64,000 bases of DNA from the NCBI GenBank assembly GCA_016714815.1, contig JADKBZ010000003.1, forward strand, positions 62,001 through 126,000. The letters run 5' to 3'. Source of the DNA: Holophagales bacterium (lineage in GTDB: Bacteria; Acidobacteriota; Thermoanaerobaculia; UBA5066). Positions 17,372 through 26,651 of this stretch are shown piece after piece. Position numbers and translations under genes: made by a program. The first letter of the stretch is position 1. Every line of letters starts with the position of its first letter. The notes below the pieces were generated by a model. The model was not told the DNA's origin. It ran no database searches and saw only the letters and a program-made list of their open reading frames with translations.

Positions 17372-20300
17372 GCCCGTCCCGCGCCGGCGCCGTGGGGCGG
17401 CAGGAGCTGCGCGCGCTCCTGGCGAGCCCTCTCCTCTGGGCGCTCGTCCTCTTCGCCGCCTTCGCCACGCTCACCGTCGACCCCGTCTCGATGATCCCGA
17501 CGGGCGACTCGGCCATGGGCGGACTGCGCCCGTTCTCCAACTCCCCTCACGCGATCGCCCGCATCTTCAGCCTGACCGGCCTCCTCTTCTATCCGTTCCT
17601 GGTCTCGATCCTGGCGGGATCGTCGATCCTCCGCGACGACGAGGCGCGCGTCGGCGACCTCCTCCACTCCACGCGGCTCACCCCGGGCGAGTACGTGGCG
17701 GGGAAGTTCGGCGGGATTCTCCTGGCGGTCGGCGTCGTCCTCGTCCTCCACACGGCGATCGCCGTCGGCTGGTCCGAAGCGGGCGCGTACCTGGGCTCGA
17801 CCGCGGCGCGGGGGCCGTTCCGCCTCGCGAGCTACGTCGTCCCCGCCCTCGCCTTCCTCGCACCCGGGGCGATCTTCTGCGCGGGCCTGGCCCTGGCGGT
17901 CGCGGAACGGACGCGCGCCGCGATGGCCGTCTACGTCGCGCCGGTCCTGCTCGTCCTCTCCGGCCTCGCCGGACTGGCTCCCCGCGGTTCCTCGCGGCTC
18001 GACGCCGTCCTCGGCTTCCTCTTCTCGGCGTTCGACCTGTGGGGGACGCGCTGGCTCGACGAAACGATCTTCCGGACCGATCGCGGCGTGGCGTTCTACA
18101 ACGGCGCACCGCTCGCGTTCGACGCCGTATTCCTCTGGAACAGGCTGTTCGTCCTCGCGGTCCCCCTCGCCGCGGTGTTCCTGTCCGCGAGGCACCGCCG
18201 GGCGGCGCTGCGCGGCGAGTCCGGGGGCCGGAAGGCGCCACGGCCCTCTGTGCCGGCGCCCGCCACGGCGTCTTTTCGTCCTCTCGGCGAGCTCCGGATG
18301 ACTTCCCGGCGGCCCGGGCTCGCGGCGAGCGCGTGGGAGATCGCCCGGGCCGAGCTCGCGCATCTGCACCGCCAGCCCGCGCTCGCCCTGCTCGCCGCAC
18401 TCGCCCTGCTCGCCGTCGCGGAGGCGGCCTCGTCGTCCCGCGGCGTCTTCGACTCCGAGGTGATCCTGACATCCGGAGGTCTCGCCACGGCCCTCTTCGA
18501 GCTCCTGGCCGCGCTGGGGGGGCTCCTCGTCCTCTTCGTCGTCGTCGAGTCGCTCGACCGGGCCCGCCGGCTTCGCGTCGCCGACCTCCTGCACGTCACT
18601 CCGGTTCCCCCCGCCGCGTACCTCCTCGGAACCCAGCTGGCCGCCTGCGCCGTGATCGGAGAGATCCTCCTCGGCTGCGCCGCCGTGGGGCTCGGCCTCG
18701 TCGCCTTCAGGAACGAAGGCCCGGTGGAGGCGTGGCCCTTCCTTCTCGTCTGGGGGCTGATCCTGGGGCCGACCTTCGTCGCGTGGGCGAACGCCGTAGC
18801 CGCCCTCCAGTGCCTCCTGCGGAGCCGGTACCTCACGTACGCGGCCGGCCTCGCGGTGCTGGGGGGAACCGTCGCCCTGCGCCTTTCGGGCGCGATGACC
18901 TGGGTCACGAACTGGCCGCTCCTCGGGGCGCTTCGCTGGAGCGACCTGGGGACCTTCGAGCTGGACGGCGAGGCGCTTCTCCTGAACCGGGCGATGGTGC
19001 TCGGCGCGGCGGCCTTCCTCGGAGCCGTATCGGTCCGGGCCTTTCGGCGGTCGGAGCCCGACCCGGCCGCGACGCGGGCCCGCCGGAGCCCATCCGCGAT
19101 CGCGAGGGAGGCACGAGCCCTCGCGCCCTTCCTCCTCCTCGCGGTTCTTCCGGCCACGGTCCTCTCGGCGCGGATCCGCAGCGGGTTTCAGGGAGCGCCG
19201 GAGGCGGCGCGCGCACGGGACTACTGGAGGAGGAACGTCGCGACGTGGTCGGGGGTCGAGACCGCGACTCTCCGGCACGTGGACGTGAAGGTCGCGCTCG
19301 AGCCGGCGGAGAGGCGCATGCGGGTCGACGGCGTGTTCGTCCTCGTGAACGGAACGCCGGCCGCGCTGCGGCGGCTGGCGTTCACCGTCGGGCCGGCGTT
19401 CGAGGGTGTCGCGTGGACGGTCGACGGCGCCGAGGCCGCGTTCGAGGACCGGTCGGGCCTGCACGTCCTTCCGCTCCGCGAGGCGCTGCCGCCGGGAGGC
19501 GAGGTGAGGGTCGGCTTCGGGTACGCGGCGGTCTTCCCGCGGGGCGTCACGCGGAACGGAGGCGGAACCTCGGAGTTCATCCTGCCGTCCGGCGTCGTCC
19601 TCCACACGCTCGGGCCGAATTTCCTTCCCGTGCCTGGCTTCGTCGAGGGAATCGGGGTGGATCGCGAAAACCGTTCCGAGCCGCCCGAGCTCCCGGACGA
19701 CTTCTGGCAGGGCGAGCTGGAACCGGTGACCGGAAACGTGTCGGCCTTCACGAGCCGCGTCGAGGTCGTCGCGCCGAGCGCGTACACCGTCAACGGCGTT
19801 GGGGAGAAGACGAGCGAGCGCCGCGAGAGCGGGCGGACCACCGTCGTCTGGGAGAGCGGACACCCGGTGCGCGTCCTCGACCTCGTCGCCGGACGCTGGG
19901 CGGTGAAGCGCCAGGACGGGGCGGCGGTCTTCTACCACCCGGCCCACGAACGCAACGTCGAGGTGATTCTCTCGACCCTCGCGGCCGCGCGCCTGCGCTA
20001 CTCGGAGTGGTTCCTCCCGTACCCCTGGGCGGAGCTGAAGCTCGGCGAGTACGCGGACCACGCCACGCGCGCGCAGGGCTTCCCGACGAACATCCCGTTC
20101 TCGGAAGGCATCGGTTTCCTGACGCGCGGCGGACCGGGGAACCGGCTGCCCATCATCGTCACTGCGCACGAAGCCGCGCACCAGTGGTGGGGCCATCTGC
20201 TGGTGCCGGGCCGCGGGCCGGGGTCCGACGTCCTGATAGAGGGAATGGCCCACTACGCCACTCTGCTCTTCCTTCAGGCCGAGCACGGCGAAGAGGCCCG

Positions 20301-21030
20301 GGTCTCGTTCGCCAGGAGCCTCGAGGAACGGTACGCCGAGCGGCGGCGCGTCGATGCGGAGCGTCCGCTCGCGCGCCTCCGGGGCGACGGAAGCGCCACC
20401 GACGAGACCGCGACCTACGACAAGGGCGCCTGGGTGCTCTGGATGCTCCAGCGGCAGGTGGGCCGCGAGCGGATGCTCGCGTCGCTGCAGTCGTTCCTTC
20501 GGCGGTTCCAGGCGAGCCGAGACCACCCGGCCCTGCAGGATCTGATCGACGCGATCCGTCCGGCCGCGGAATCGCCCGCTGAGTTCCAGGCCTTCGTCGA
20601 CCAGTGGTTCTTCGACGTCGTACTCCCGGAGTTCCAGGTCCGCGACGCCGTCGTCCGGCCGGCGGGAACGGGCTGGACGGTTTCCGCGACGATCGAGAAC
20701 GTCGGAACGGGGTCCGTGACGGTCGAGGTCGCGGCGCAGCGCGGAGAGGGCGGCCCTGGCCCGGCGGTGGGCGAGGGCGAACGGGCGGCGAGCGCAATCG
20801 TCACGATTCGGCTCGCGCCGGGGAGCCCGCGGCGGGTGACCTGGACCGTACCGTTCCGGCCGGACCGGGTCGTGGTCGACCCGGCCGTCCACGTTCTCCA
20901 GCACCATCGCGCAGAGGCTCGGGCCCGAGTCGGCCCGAGAAGCGCTACGGAAGGAGCGTCGCCCTCTGCCGCTGCGGCCGACGACTCGGCCTTCGGCTCT
21001 GCTGAGGACGCTCCGAAGCCGACGCCCTGA
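17368..21030 (+). CDS. ABC-2 permease fused to M1-family metallopeptidase
   Basis: A 1220-residue fusion. Residues about 1-605 contain many hydrophobic helices in two ABC-2 permease blocks. Residues about 610-1190 are an extracytoplasmic M1 domain: zinc motif HEAAH (residues 934-938) with the third ligand Glu958 in IEGMAHYA, and the catalytic tyrosine Y1017 in TYDKGAWVLWML. The exopeptidase GxMEN motif, expected about 30 residues before the zinc site, is absent; the equivalent stretch reads RAQGFPTNIPFSEGIGF. The zinc spacing is one residue longer than the usual HEXXH-X18-E. The last 28 residues coincide with dispersed repeat copy 2 and are probably not part of the ancestral protein. Export plus processing or degradation of a peptide or envelope substrate is plausible but unproven. 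Confidence 0.9.
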   Translation: MSPSRAGAVGRQELRALLASPLLWALVLFAAFATLTVDPVSMIPTGDSAMGGLRPFSNSPHAIARIFSLTGLLFYPFLVSILAGSSILRDDEARVGDLLHSTRLTPGEYVAGKFGGILLAVGVVLVLHTAIAVGWSEAGAYLGSTAARGPFRLASYVVPALAFLAPGAIFCAGLALAVAERTRAAMAVYVAPVLLVLSGLAGLAPRGSSRLDAVLGFLFSAFDLWGTRWLDETIFRTDRGVAFYNGAPLAFDAVFLWNRLFVLAVPLAAVFLSARHRRAALRGESGGRKAPRPSVPAPATASFRPLGELRMTSRRPGLAASAWEIARAELAHLHRQPALALLAALALLAVAEAASSSRGVFDSEVILTSGGLATALFELLAALGGLLVLFVVVESLDRARRLRVADLLHVTPVPPAAYLLGTQLAACAVIGEILLGCAAVGLGLVAFRNEGPVEAWPFLLVWGLILGPTFVAWANAVAALQCLLRSRYLTYAAGLAVLGGTVALRLSGAMTWVTNWPLLGALRWSDLGTFELDGEALLLNRAMVLGAAAFLGAVSVRAFRRSEPDPAATRARRSPSAIAREARALAPFLLLAVLPATVLSARIRSGFQGAPEAARARDYWRRNVATWSGVETATLRHVDVKVALEPAERRMRVDGVFVLVNGTPAALRRLAFTVGPAFEGVAWTVDGAEAAFEDRSGLHVLPLREALPPGGEVRVGFGYAAVFPRGVTRNGGGTSEFILPSGVVLHTLGPNFLPVPGFVEGIGVDRENRSEPPELPDDFWQGELEPVTGNVSAFTSRVEVVAPSAYTVNGVGEKTSERRESGRTTVVWESGHPVRVLDLVAGRWAVKRQDGAAVFYHPAHERNVEVILSTLAAARLRYSEWFLPYPWAELKLGEYADHATRAQGFPTNIPFSEGIGFLTRGGPGNRLPIIVTAHEAAHQWWGHLLVPGRGPGSDVLIEGMAHYATLLFLQAEHGEEARVSFARSLEERYAERRRVDAERPLARLRGDGSATDETATYDKGAWVLWMLQRQVGRERMLASLQSFLRRFQASRDHPALQDLIDAIRPAAESPAEFQAFVDQWFFDVVLPEFQVRDAVVRPAGTGWTVSATIENVGTGSVTVEVAAQRGEGGPGPAVGEGERAASAIVTIRLAPGSPRRVTWTVPFRPDRVVVDPAVHVLQHHRAEARARVGPRSATEGASPSAAAADDSAFGSAEDAPKPTP
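20927..20979 (+). repeat. Dispersed CDGSH-like repeat, copy 2
   Basis: It shares almost all of a ~54-bp stretch with copy 1 (8438-8491). In the CDGSH frame it reads SRPEKRYGRSVALCRCGR, the best match to the family of the three copies. It lies inside the 3' end of the permease/M1 gene in a different frame, and its antisense would end in PQRQRATLLP followed by a stop. Confidence 0.65.
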
Positions 21031-21045
21031 GCCGCGGAGCGTCCG

Positions 21046-23712
21046 TCAGAACGAAGTGCGGTCGATCGTCGCAAGCGCCTGACCGGCCGGATTCACGTAT
21101 TCGCGCGTCTCGCCGTTCACCCTGTCCGTCACCCGGACCGTGAACCCGGCGTCCGTGAGGGCGGAAATGTGAATCCAGTAGTGGCCGTTCTCGGACCGCC
21201 CGTCGAGGATCTTCACGACGACCTGCGGGTTCTGGTTCCAGTCGAACCAGAAGAAGCCGGACTTCAGGGTCAAAGGAGCGGCGGACGCGGCCCCGGCGGG
21301 GCCCTGAACGGCGACCTGGAAGCGGCCGCTCTCGAGACAGAGAGTCGTGGGATCGGGCTCGCACGACCACGATGCGTACAAGAACGCGGAGGGCAGAGTC
21401 GCGCGGGTCCCATCCGGGTTCGTCACGCTCACGTCCGCGAGCCCGGCAGGGTGAGCGCCGGTGCGGACGCGGATCCGCTGCGGGCTGAAGAAGGTGAATT
21501 CCGTCGTCGGCGAGCCCCCGATGGCGACGACGGAATCCGGGCGGAATCCGTCTCCCGAGAGGAGTACGAGCGTTCCACCCTCCGTCGAGCCGCTGCCGGG
21601 AGAGATCGCCTCGATGCGAAGAGGAGCAGACAGGTCGCGGACGAAGAGGCCCGAACCCCCGCGTCCCGGGCTCGTGACCGCGAAGAGGGTCGGCGCGCCG
21701 CGAGCGTCGAGGAGAAGCTGGCCGACTCCGACGGCCGGGAGGCCTTCGCTGACGGACTCCCACGTCGTCCCGCCGTCGCTGCTTTCGTAGACCCCGCCGG
21801 GCACCCGAACGACGCTTCCGTCCCCGAAGGCCTGGTCGATCGTCGACGCCGAAAGGAAGAGCTTTCCCGTCGAAGGCTCCAGGGCAAGGCCGGTCGCCGC
21901 CGGGCGGAGCCTCGTCTCCTCCCATGGAAGATGGTCCGTCGGCAGGTTGCCGCTGACGTCCACCCACGAAGCGCCGTCGTCGCGGCTCAGGTAGACGCCG
22001 GCTCCACCTACCGCGGTGTAAATCGCCCCCGTTCGCGGGTCGAAGGCGATTCCCGTCACGAGCCCGAAACTGGAGCCCCGAAGGAACTCTCGCGCTGGCA
22101 AGGGGAGCTTTGACCATCCGCCGCTCCCGCGCTTGCGATACAGCGCGTCGCCGCCGGCCCAGACTGTGGCGGGATCCCGCGGATCGAAGAGCACGAACTG
22201 GATCGGTCGTGCGCCGAACTCCGGGATCCCGTCGGACAAAACTGTGTCGCCTCCGTCGCGGCTCCGGTAGAGGGCGGTGGCGAACGGGTCGGCCGTGGCG
22301 GGGACGGCGCCGCGTGCACTGGGCGTGTGGTCACCCGCGATCGACAAGTAGAGGTCTTTCGGGTCGACCGGGCTCACGGCGAGAGCCTGCGGGCTGATGA
22401 AGCGGCTCGGACCGGCGGGTCCCCACGTGGAGCCGCCGTCCGCGCTCCTGAAGAGCGGCTCGCCGGGATAGCCGCCGCGGATGCCGTAGACGGTGCCGGA
22501 TCCGCGGGGATCGGCCGCGACGACGGTGAACGACGCGCATCCGGAATCGGCGGCCCCGGGCGTCGCCGCTCGCCACGTCGCTCCGCCGTCCCCCGACCGG
22601 AGGAGATCTGGCGGCGTCGCGAGAAAGAGGGCTCCGGGGCCGGACGGGTCGAGCGCCAGCGAAATCACCGGCGCGGAGGCCAGCGCCCCGAGCGATCGCC
22701 AGGAGGAGCCCCCGTCGTCGCTCCGGAGGGCGCCGCTCCCGGCCGTTCCTGCGTACACGGTCCTGCCGTCGCCACCGAGGACCAGACGCGAGGCAGCAAG
22801 CGGCCCGCATCCCGTCGGCGGAACGATGCGAAGGGCCGACCAGGTCGTTCCCCGGTCCGTACTCCGAAACGCCGCTTCGCGGTCATCGGTGACGAAGATC
22901 GCCGAAGACACGGCGTCGATCGAGAGGCGCCGGATGGAGCGGAACGTCCCTGTCTCCCCCGCCGCCGTCCAGTGAGCGCCACGATCCAACGAGAGGTAGA
23001 CGGCTCCTCGATCGAGCCCTGCATAGACCGTCGAAGTCGTCTTCGGATCCACCGCGACCGACCAGGCGTCGATGCTGATCGAGGAGTCGGGCAAGCCGGT
23101 ATTGGCCAGCTCCCAGTGCGCACCGCGATCGAGGGACCTCACGACACCCGATGCCACCACGGCGTAGAGTGAGGACGGCGTCGAGGGGTCGATGGCGAAG
23201 GAGGAAACGGGCATGAACAAGCGCCCGCCGATGTCGATCGGGACGAGCTCCCAGCTCACGCCCTCGTCGACGCTCCGATAGAGCTCTCCGCTGGCCAGGC
23301 TCCAGACAGTCCCGGTCTCGGAGCCGCTCACGATGAACTCCTCGACTCCCGCCTTGAAGCCGTACCACGTTGGCGGCAGCGCGGAAAGGTGGGACCAGCT
23401 CGCGCCGTCGTCCAGGCTCCTGTAGAGCTCCTCGCCGCTTGCCGCCAGAAGGGTGCCCGACCCGGGAAGGACCGCGAGGGCCGCGACCGGGGAGACCTCG
23501 AGCGGCAGCCGGGACCAGGACTCGCCCCCGTTCGCGCTGCGGAACAGGCCGCTGGCCTCGGCGTAGACGACGCGGGGCCGCACCGGGTCGACGGCGAGGA
23601 TCCTCACGTCTCCTCCCGGCGGTCCCGAAGCCCGGAAACCGGCGGCCGGGAGCGGAGCCGCGGACACGAGCAGGAGAGAGAGGGACAAGGACAGACGGGT
23701 CGCAATCATCAC
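21046..23712 (-). CDS. Secreted Asp-box (BNR/sialidase-like) beta-propeller protein with IPT/TIG domain
   Basis: An 888-residue exported protein with a signal peptide (residues 1-24, LSLSLSLLLVSAAPLPAAG). Residues about 30-680 contain many Asp-box repeats of the S-x-D-x-G-x-x-W type, for example LFRSANGGESWSRL, LYRSLDDGASWSHL, VYLSLDRGAHWTAAG and LYRSRDGGDTVLSDG, as in VPS10/sialidase-like propellers. An IPT/TIG domain follows (IEAISPGSGSTEGGTLVLLS). The C-terminal ~105 residues start with a cysteine-containing segment (LCLESGRFQVAVQGP) and include SGFFWFDWNQNPQVVVKILD, a pattern I associate with Acidobacteriota secreted proteins. Sialidase activity is not implied: no catalytic residues are evident. 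It converges with the M1 fusion, 15 bp apart. Confidence 0.85.
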   Translation of the reverse strand: MMIATRLSLSLSLLLVSAAPLPAAGFRASGPPGGDVRILAVDPVRPRVVYAEASGLFRSANGGESWSRLPLEVSPVAALAVLPGSGTLLAASGEELYRSLDDGASWSHLSALPPTWYGFKAGVEEFIVSGSETGTVWSLASGELYRSVDEGVSWELVPIDIGGRLFMPVSSFAIDPSTPSSLYAVVASGVVRSLDRGAHWELANTGLPDSSISIDAWSVAVDPKTTSTVYAGLDRGAVYLSLDRGAHWTAAGETGTFRSIRRLSIDAVSSAIFVTDDREAAFRSTDRGTTWSALRIVPPTGCGPLAASRLVLGGDGRTVYAGTAGSGALRSDDGGSSWRSLGALASAPVISLALDPSGPGALFLATPPDLLRSGDGGATWRAATPGAADSGCASFTVVAADPRGSGTVYGIRGGYPGEPLFRSADGGSTWGPAGPSRFISPQALAVSPVDPKDLYLSIAGDHTPSARGAVPATADPFATALYRSRDGGDTVLSDGIPEFGARPIQFVLFDPRDPATVWAGGDALYRKRGSGGWSKLPLPAREFLRGSSFGLVTGIAFDPRTGAIYTAVGGAGVYLSRDDGASWVDVSGNLPTDHLPWEETRLRPAATGLALEPSTGKLFLSASTIDQAFGDGSVVRVPGGVYESSDGGTTWESVSEGLPAVGVGQLLLDARGAPTLFAVTSPGRGGSGLFVRDLSAPLRIEAISPGSGSTEGGTLVLLSGDGFRPDSVVAIGGSPTTEFTFFSPQRIRVRTGAHPAGLADVSVTNPDGTRATLPSAFLYASWSCEPDPTTLCLESGRFQVAVQGPAGAASAAPLTLKSGFFWFDWNQNPQVVVKILDGRSENGHYWIHISALTDAGFTVRVTDRVNGETREYVNPAGQALATIDRTSF

Positions 23713-23860
23713 GAGGCCTCCGCGGGAAGTCCTGTCAGGAGTGTACGGAGAGGCGCTGACCTCACGCAGCGTCTCTCGACGGCCCGGGGCCTGCGGAGCT
23801 GCAGATCGAATCCTCCTCGTCCCGACCCGCTCCGCCGGATTCAGGAGATCCCGGATGGCG

Positions 23861-23904
23861 GAGAAGCGCTACTGGAGGAGCGTCACCCGTTGCCGCTGCG
23901 CGGC
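23861..23904 (+). repeat. Dispersed CDGSH-like repeat, copy 3
   Basis: This is the most diverged copy, reading AEKRYWRSVTRCRCAAS on the plus strand. It covers the stop codon and last dozen codons of the minus-strand binding-protein remnant (AAQRQRVTLLQ), so that gene's C-terminus is supplied by the repeat. Confidence 0.5.
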
Positions 23905-24477
23905 TTCCCCCTGCCGGGAGAGCTCCTCGATCTCGCGGACGGTCTCCCCCGCCGCCTCGGCTCCCGCGACGAGCTCGTCGAGGCGCGCGGCGACCTCGCC
24001 CGGAGCGAGGAGCGCCGCGGATTCCTGCGCGAGGATCTTGAGGGCCGTCTCCAGCGTCTCGAGCTCGGCGATCTCGGGCGCGAGCGGCTTGCCGCCGCCG
24101 AGCCCCTGCTTCTCGGCCCAGCGCGCGTTCAGGACGTCGACGAGGAGGCTCGACGCCGGCGACCAGACGTGGACGTCGCTCTCCCCGGCGAGGATCGCCT
24201 CCATCGATTCCGCCGAACCTTCGGCCACGGCCTCGATCCGGATCGGCTTCCCTCCCGCGCTCTTCGGGTTCGACGCGTGGAAGGCCTCGATCGAGTCGGT
24301 CAGGAAGCCCTTCTTTTCGGAGCCGTAGGAGACCTTGACGACGACGGCGTCCTTCGGGACGGGGGGTGCCGCGTCGCCCGAAGGAGACTCGCGACGGGCA
24401 CAGGCGGGAACGAGAAGGAGAGAGAGAGACACGAGAGCCGCGAGCCGTGTACGGGCCCCCACCGGAGAGAGAGTCAT
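23869..24477 (-). CDS. Truncated extracellular solute-binding lipoprotein
   Basis: A 202-residue frame with a lipoprotein signal (SLSLLLVPACARRE, lipidated Cys near residue 26). After it comes the N-terminal lobe of a bacterial extracellular solute-binding protein: VVVKVSYGSEKKGFLTDSIE, IRIEAVAEGSAESMEAILAG, ESDVHVWSPASSLLVDVLN. Full members run to about 400-550 residues, often with a VWA domain; here homology stops around residue 125 and a charged helical tail ends in repeat copy 3. ATG 24477 is favoured by GGAGGAG upstream; the longer frame to 24825 is antisense to the GT21 gene. It is probably a decayed gene, but a short expressed lipoprotein cannot be excluded. Confidence 0.6.
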   Translation of the reverse strand: MTLSPVGARTRLAALVSLSLLLVPACARRESPSGDAAPPVPKDAVVVKVSYGSEKKGFLTDSIEAFHASNPKSAGGKPIRIEAVAEGSAESMEAILAGESDVHVWSPASSLLVDVLNARWAEKQGLGGGKPLAPEIAELETLETALKILAQESAALLAPGEVAARLDELVAGAEAAGETVREIEELSRQGEAAQRQRVTLLQ

Positions 24478-24548
24478 GTGAGGCTCCTCCACTCCCGATG
24501 GTACGGACGGCTTGAAGGGCCTCGTGTGAGGATGCCGTGAAGCCGGTG

Positions 24549-25796
24549 TTAAGGGCCGACCGCTCCAGCCGCTTCGAGGAGTCGCGGCCGCTCGACCTCG
24601 ACGAGCACCGTCCCTTTCCCGATCCGGGCGCGGTGCCCTTGCCAGACGACCTCCTTCGAGAAGAACGGGACGGCCTGCGTCGCGATCTGGAGGAGGTCCT
24701 TCAGCGGCATCGCGAGAAGCTCGACGGGGCGAAGGGGCGAGCAGCAGATCCGGCCCAGGAGGCTCGCCTGGAGAACGCGAAGGAGGAGTGCGACGAAGGC
24801 CAGGGATGAGACCGACCCCGCCCACGGCGAGCCTCCCGGGACGGCGAGGAATGCGGCGAGAAGCGCGACGGGGAAGGGGTTCATCAGCAGCTCGCCCGCG
24901 AAGAGGGACTTCGAGAACGCGTAGCGGATCTTTCCCCAGCGCACCTGGCGGTCGAGGGCGCGGGCGACGGTCCGGCGCTCGATGACGTTGGAGATGACGA
25001 CGGGCGAGAGGACGACGCGGAAACCGGCCTCGGCGACGGCGAGGCCGATCGCCTGGTCCTCCGCCAGGAGCTCCCCGAACGCCGCGAAACCGCCGATGAG
25101 GTCATGGACGTGCCTCGGCAGCGCCATCGACTTGCCGACGACGCACGGCGTTCCGCTCCAGGCGGCCAGGACGTTGCCGGGGACGACGAACGTCAGGAGG
25201 TGGAGGCTCTCGACGACCGCCCCGAAGTCGCGCGCGCCCGAGCCGACGAAGACGTTCGAGACGCAACCGACGGAGGGATCGTCGAAGAGGGCGACGGTCT
25301 CCGCGACGTCGTCGGGAGAGACGCGGACGTTGGAGTCGGAGACGAGGAAGAGGTCGCCGCGGGCGACACGCGCGGCGGCCACGAGCCGTTCGACCTTCGG
25401 GTTCCCGATCCGTCCGGCGGGAGCGCCGCCGACGACGAGGACGAACGGGGCCTCGGGGAAGCGCGCCCTCACGCGGGCGACGGCGTCGAGGGCGGGATCC
25501 TTCGGGTCGGCCACGGAGAGGACGACCTCGTAGTCGACGCCACGGAGCCCGGCGAACGACGCGAGGTTCTCCTCGAGGCCGTCGTCCAGGCCGCGGAGCG
25601 GCTTAAGGATGGAGAGGCGCGGCCGTCCCTCCGTGGAAACGGCCCGCGGGAAAGAAGGGTGACCGGCCCGCACGCGCGGGCCGCGGCGGAAAGGGCGGTG
25701 GCTCCTCTTCAGGCGCCAGAGGAGAGCGACGGGCAGCGTCGTGATCGCGAGGCCCAGGGCGGCGAAGGCCGCGAGGAGGAGCGCGGCGGGCGTCAT
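24549..25796 (-). CDS. GT21-family glycosyltransferase (ceramide glucosyltransferase/HpnI-like)
   Basis: A 415-residue membrane glycosyltransferase. One N-terminal helix (LLLAAFAALGLAITTLPVAL) anchors a GT-A domain with the GT21 signature: D1 region LSVADPKDPALDAVARVR, D2 FLVSDSNVRVSPDD, D3 LLAEDQAIGLAVAEAGFRV, and the (Q/R)xxRW motif RQVRWGKIR. Two or three C-terminal hydrophobic segments follow. The family includes ceramide glucosyltransferases and HpnI, which transfers an N-acetylglucosamine unit during hopanoid side-chain modification. No hopanoid genes are in the window, so the acceptor is unknown. ATG 25796 overlaps the PHP gene stop by 4 bp. Confidence 0.88.
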   Translation of the reverse strand: MTPAALLLAAFAALGLAITTLPVALLWRLKRSHRPFRRGPRVRAGHPSFPRAVSTEGRPRLSILKPLRGLDDGLEENLASFAGLRGVDYEVVLSVADPKDPALDAVARVRARFPEAPFVLVVGGAPAGRIGNPKVERLVAAARVARGDLFLVSDSNVRVSPDDVAETVALFDDPSVGCVSNVFVGSGARDFGAVVESLHLLTFVVPGNVLAAWSGTPCVVGKSMALPRHVHDLIGGFAAFGELLAEDQAIGLAVAEAGFRVVLSPVVISNVIERRTVARALDRQVRWGKIRYAFSKSLFAGELLMNPFPVALLAAFLAVPGGSPWAGSVSSLAFVALLLRVLQASLLGRICCSPLRPVELLAMPLKDLLQIATQAVPFFSKEVVWQGHRARIGKGTVLVEVERPRLLEAAGAVGP

Positions 25797-26569
25797 GCCG
25801 AGGCCCTCGCGAAGCCCGGAAGCCCCTCGCACGGCTCGGGTTCGAGGTGGGGCGAGGGGACGTGGACGGGAGCGTGGGCGGGAGCGTGAAGGCGCGTCAG
25901 CCCGAGCCCCTTTCCCTTCCGGAGCGCCGAGAGGACCGCCTCGGGGCGCCTCTCGCAGTCGAGGAGCGTCTTCCAGGCCCAGAGGTGCGGGGCCCGGTGG
26001 AAGTCGCTGTTGCCGAGGAAGGCAAAGCCCGCCTTGCCGACCTGGGGGAAGAGGTCCCATCGGCAGGCGAGCTCCCAGAGGTGGACGAGCCCCTTGACGT
26101 CGTCCTTGCGGTTCCAGAGGTAGAACGTGTTGGCGAACCAGTCCGACTGCTCGTTCGGGTGGCAGGCGACGGTGATGGCTCCCGCGTCCCGGGCGCGGGT
26201 GAGTGCGTCCTCGACGCGTCCGTCCGCGGAGACGAAGTCGTCGAGGCCGAGGGCGAGGGCGTGCGCCGAGCGGCCGCCGGTGATGCCGTTTCGCGTCAGC
26301 TCGACGCCCGGCAGGACGAGCATCCGGTAGGTGTCCCAGGCGCGTCGCGCTTCACGCTCGATTTCGGAGCGGTAGGCGTCCCACTTCTCCCTCGTCACGG
26401 AGAGGCGCAGCCGGTGGGCCGCCTTTCCGAGGAAGGAGTCGGAGTTGACGACGTGGTCGGTGATGGCGATGACGTCGTGCCCGGACCGGCCGAAGAGGTC
26501 CACGACTTCCGGCAACGAATGCCGGCCGTCCGACCACGTCGTGTGGATGTGGAAGTCGCCGAGCAGCAT
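25793..26569 (-). CDS. PHP-domain phosphoesterase
   Basis: A 258-residue cytosolic metal-dependent hydrolase. The PHP metal motifs are visible: DFHIHTTWSDGRHSLPEVVD at the start, VIAITDHV, a conserved PGVELTRNG, ITVACHPNEQ and FLGNSDFHRA. PHP enzymes hydrolyse phosphate esters of nucleosides, sugars or histidinol. The gene is coupled to the GT21 gene by a 4-bp overlap and preceded by the GH1 gene at 82 bp, suggesting a role in the same glycoconjugate process; the substrate is unknown. Confidence 0.88.
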   Translation of the reverse strand: MLLGDFHIHTTWSDGRHSLPEVVDLFGRSGHDVIAITDHVVNSDSFLGKAAHRLRLSVTREKWDAYRSEIEREARRAWDTYRMLVLPGVELTRNGITGGRSAHALALGLDDFVSADGRVEDALTRARDAGAITVACHPNEQSDWFANTFYLWNRKDDVKGLVHLWELACRWDLFPQVGKAGFAFLGNSDFHRAPHLWAWKTLLDCERRPEAVLSALRKGKGLGLTRLHAPAHAPVHVPSPHLEPEPCEGLPGFARASA

Positions 26570-26651
26570 GCCGAAGTCCCCCCTTTTCGGAACCCGACGA
26601 TCGGCTCCGATGCTGAGGGCGGCGTGTGGGGACCGTAACGACGCTGTTAAA

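Noticed and set aside
24478..24825. N-terminal extension of the truncated binding protein
   Set aside because: It overlaps the GT21 gene out of frame, while ATG 24477 has a ribosome site and a lipoprotein signal.
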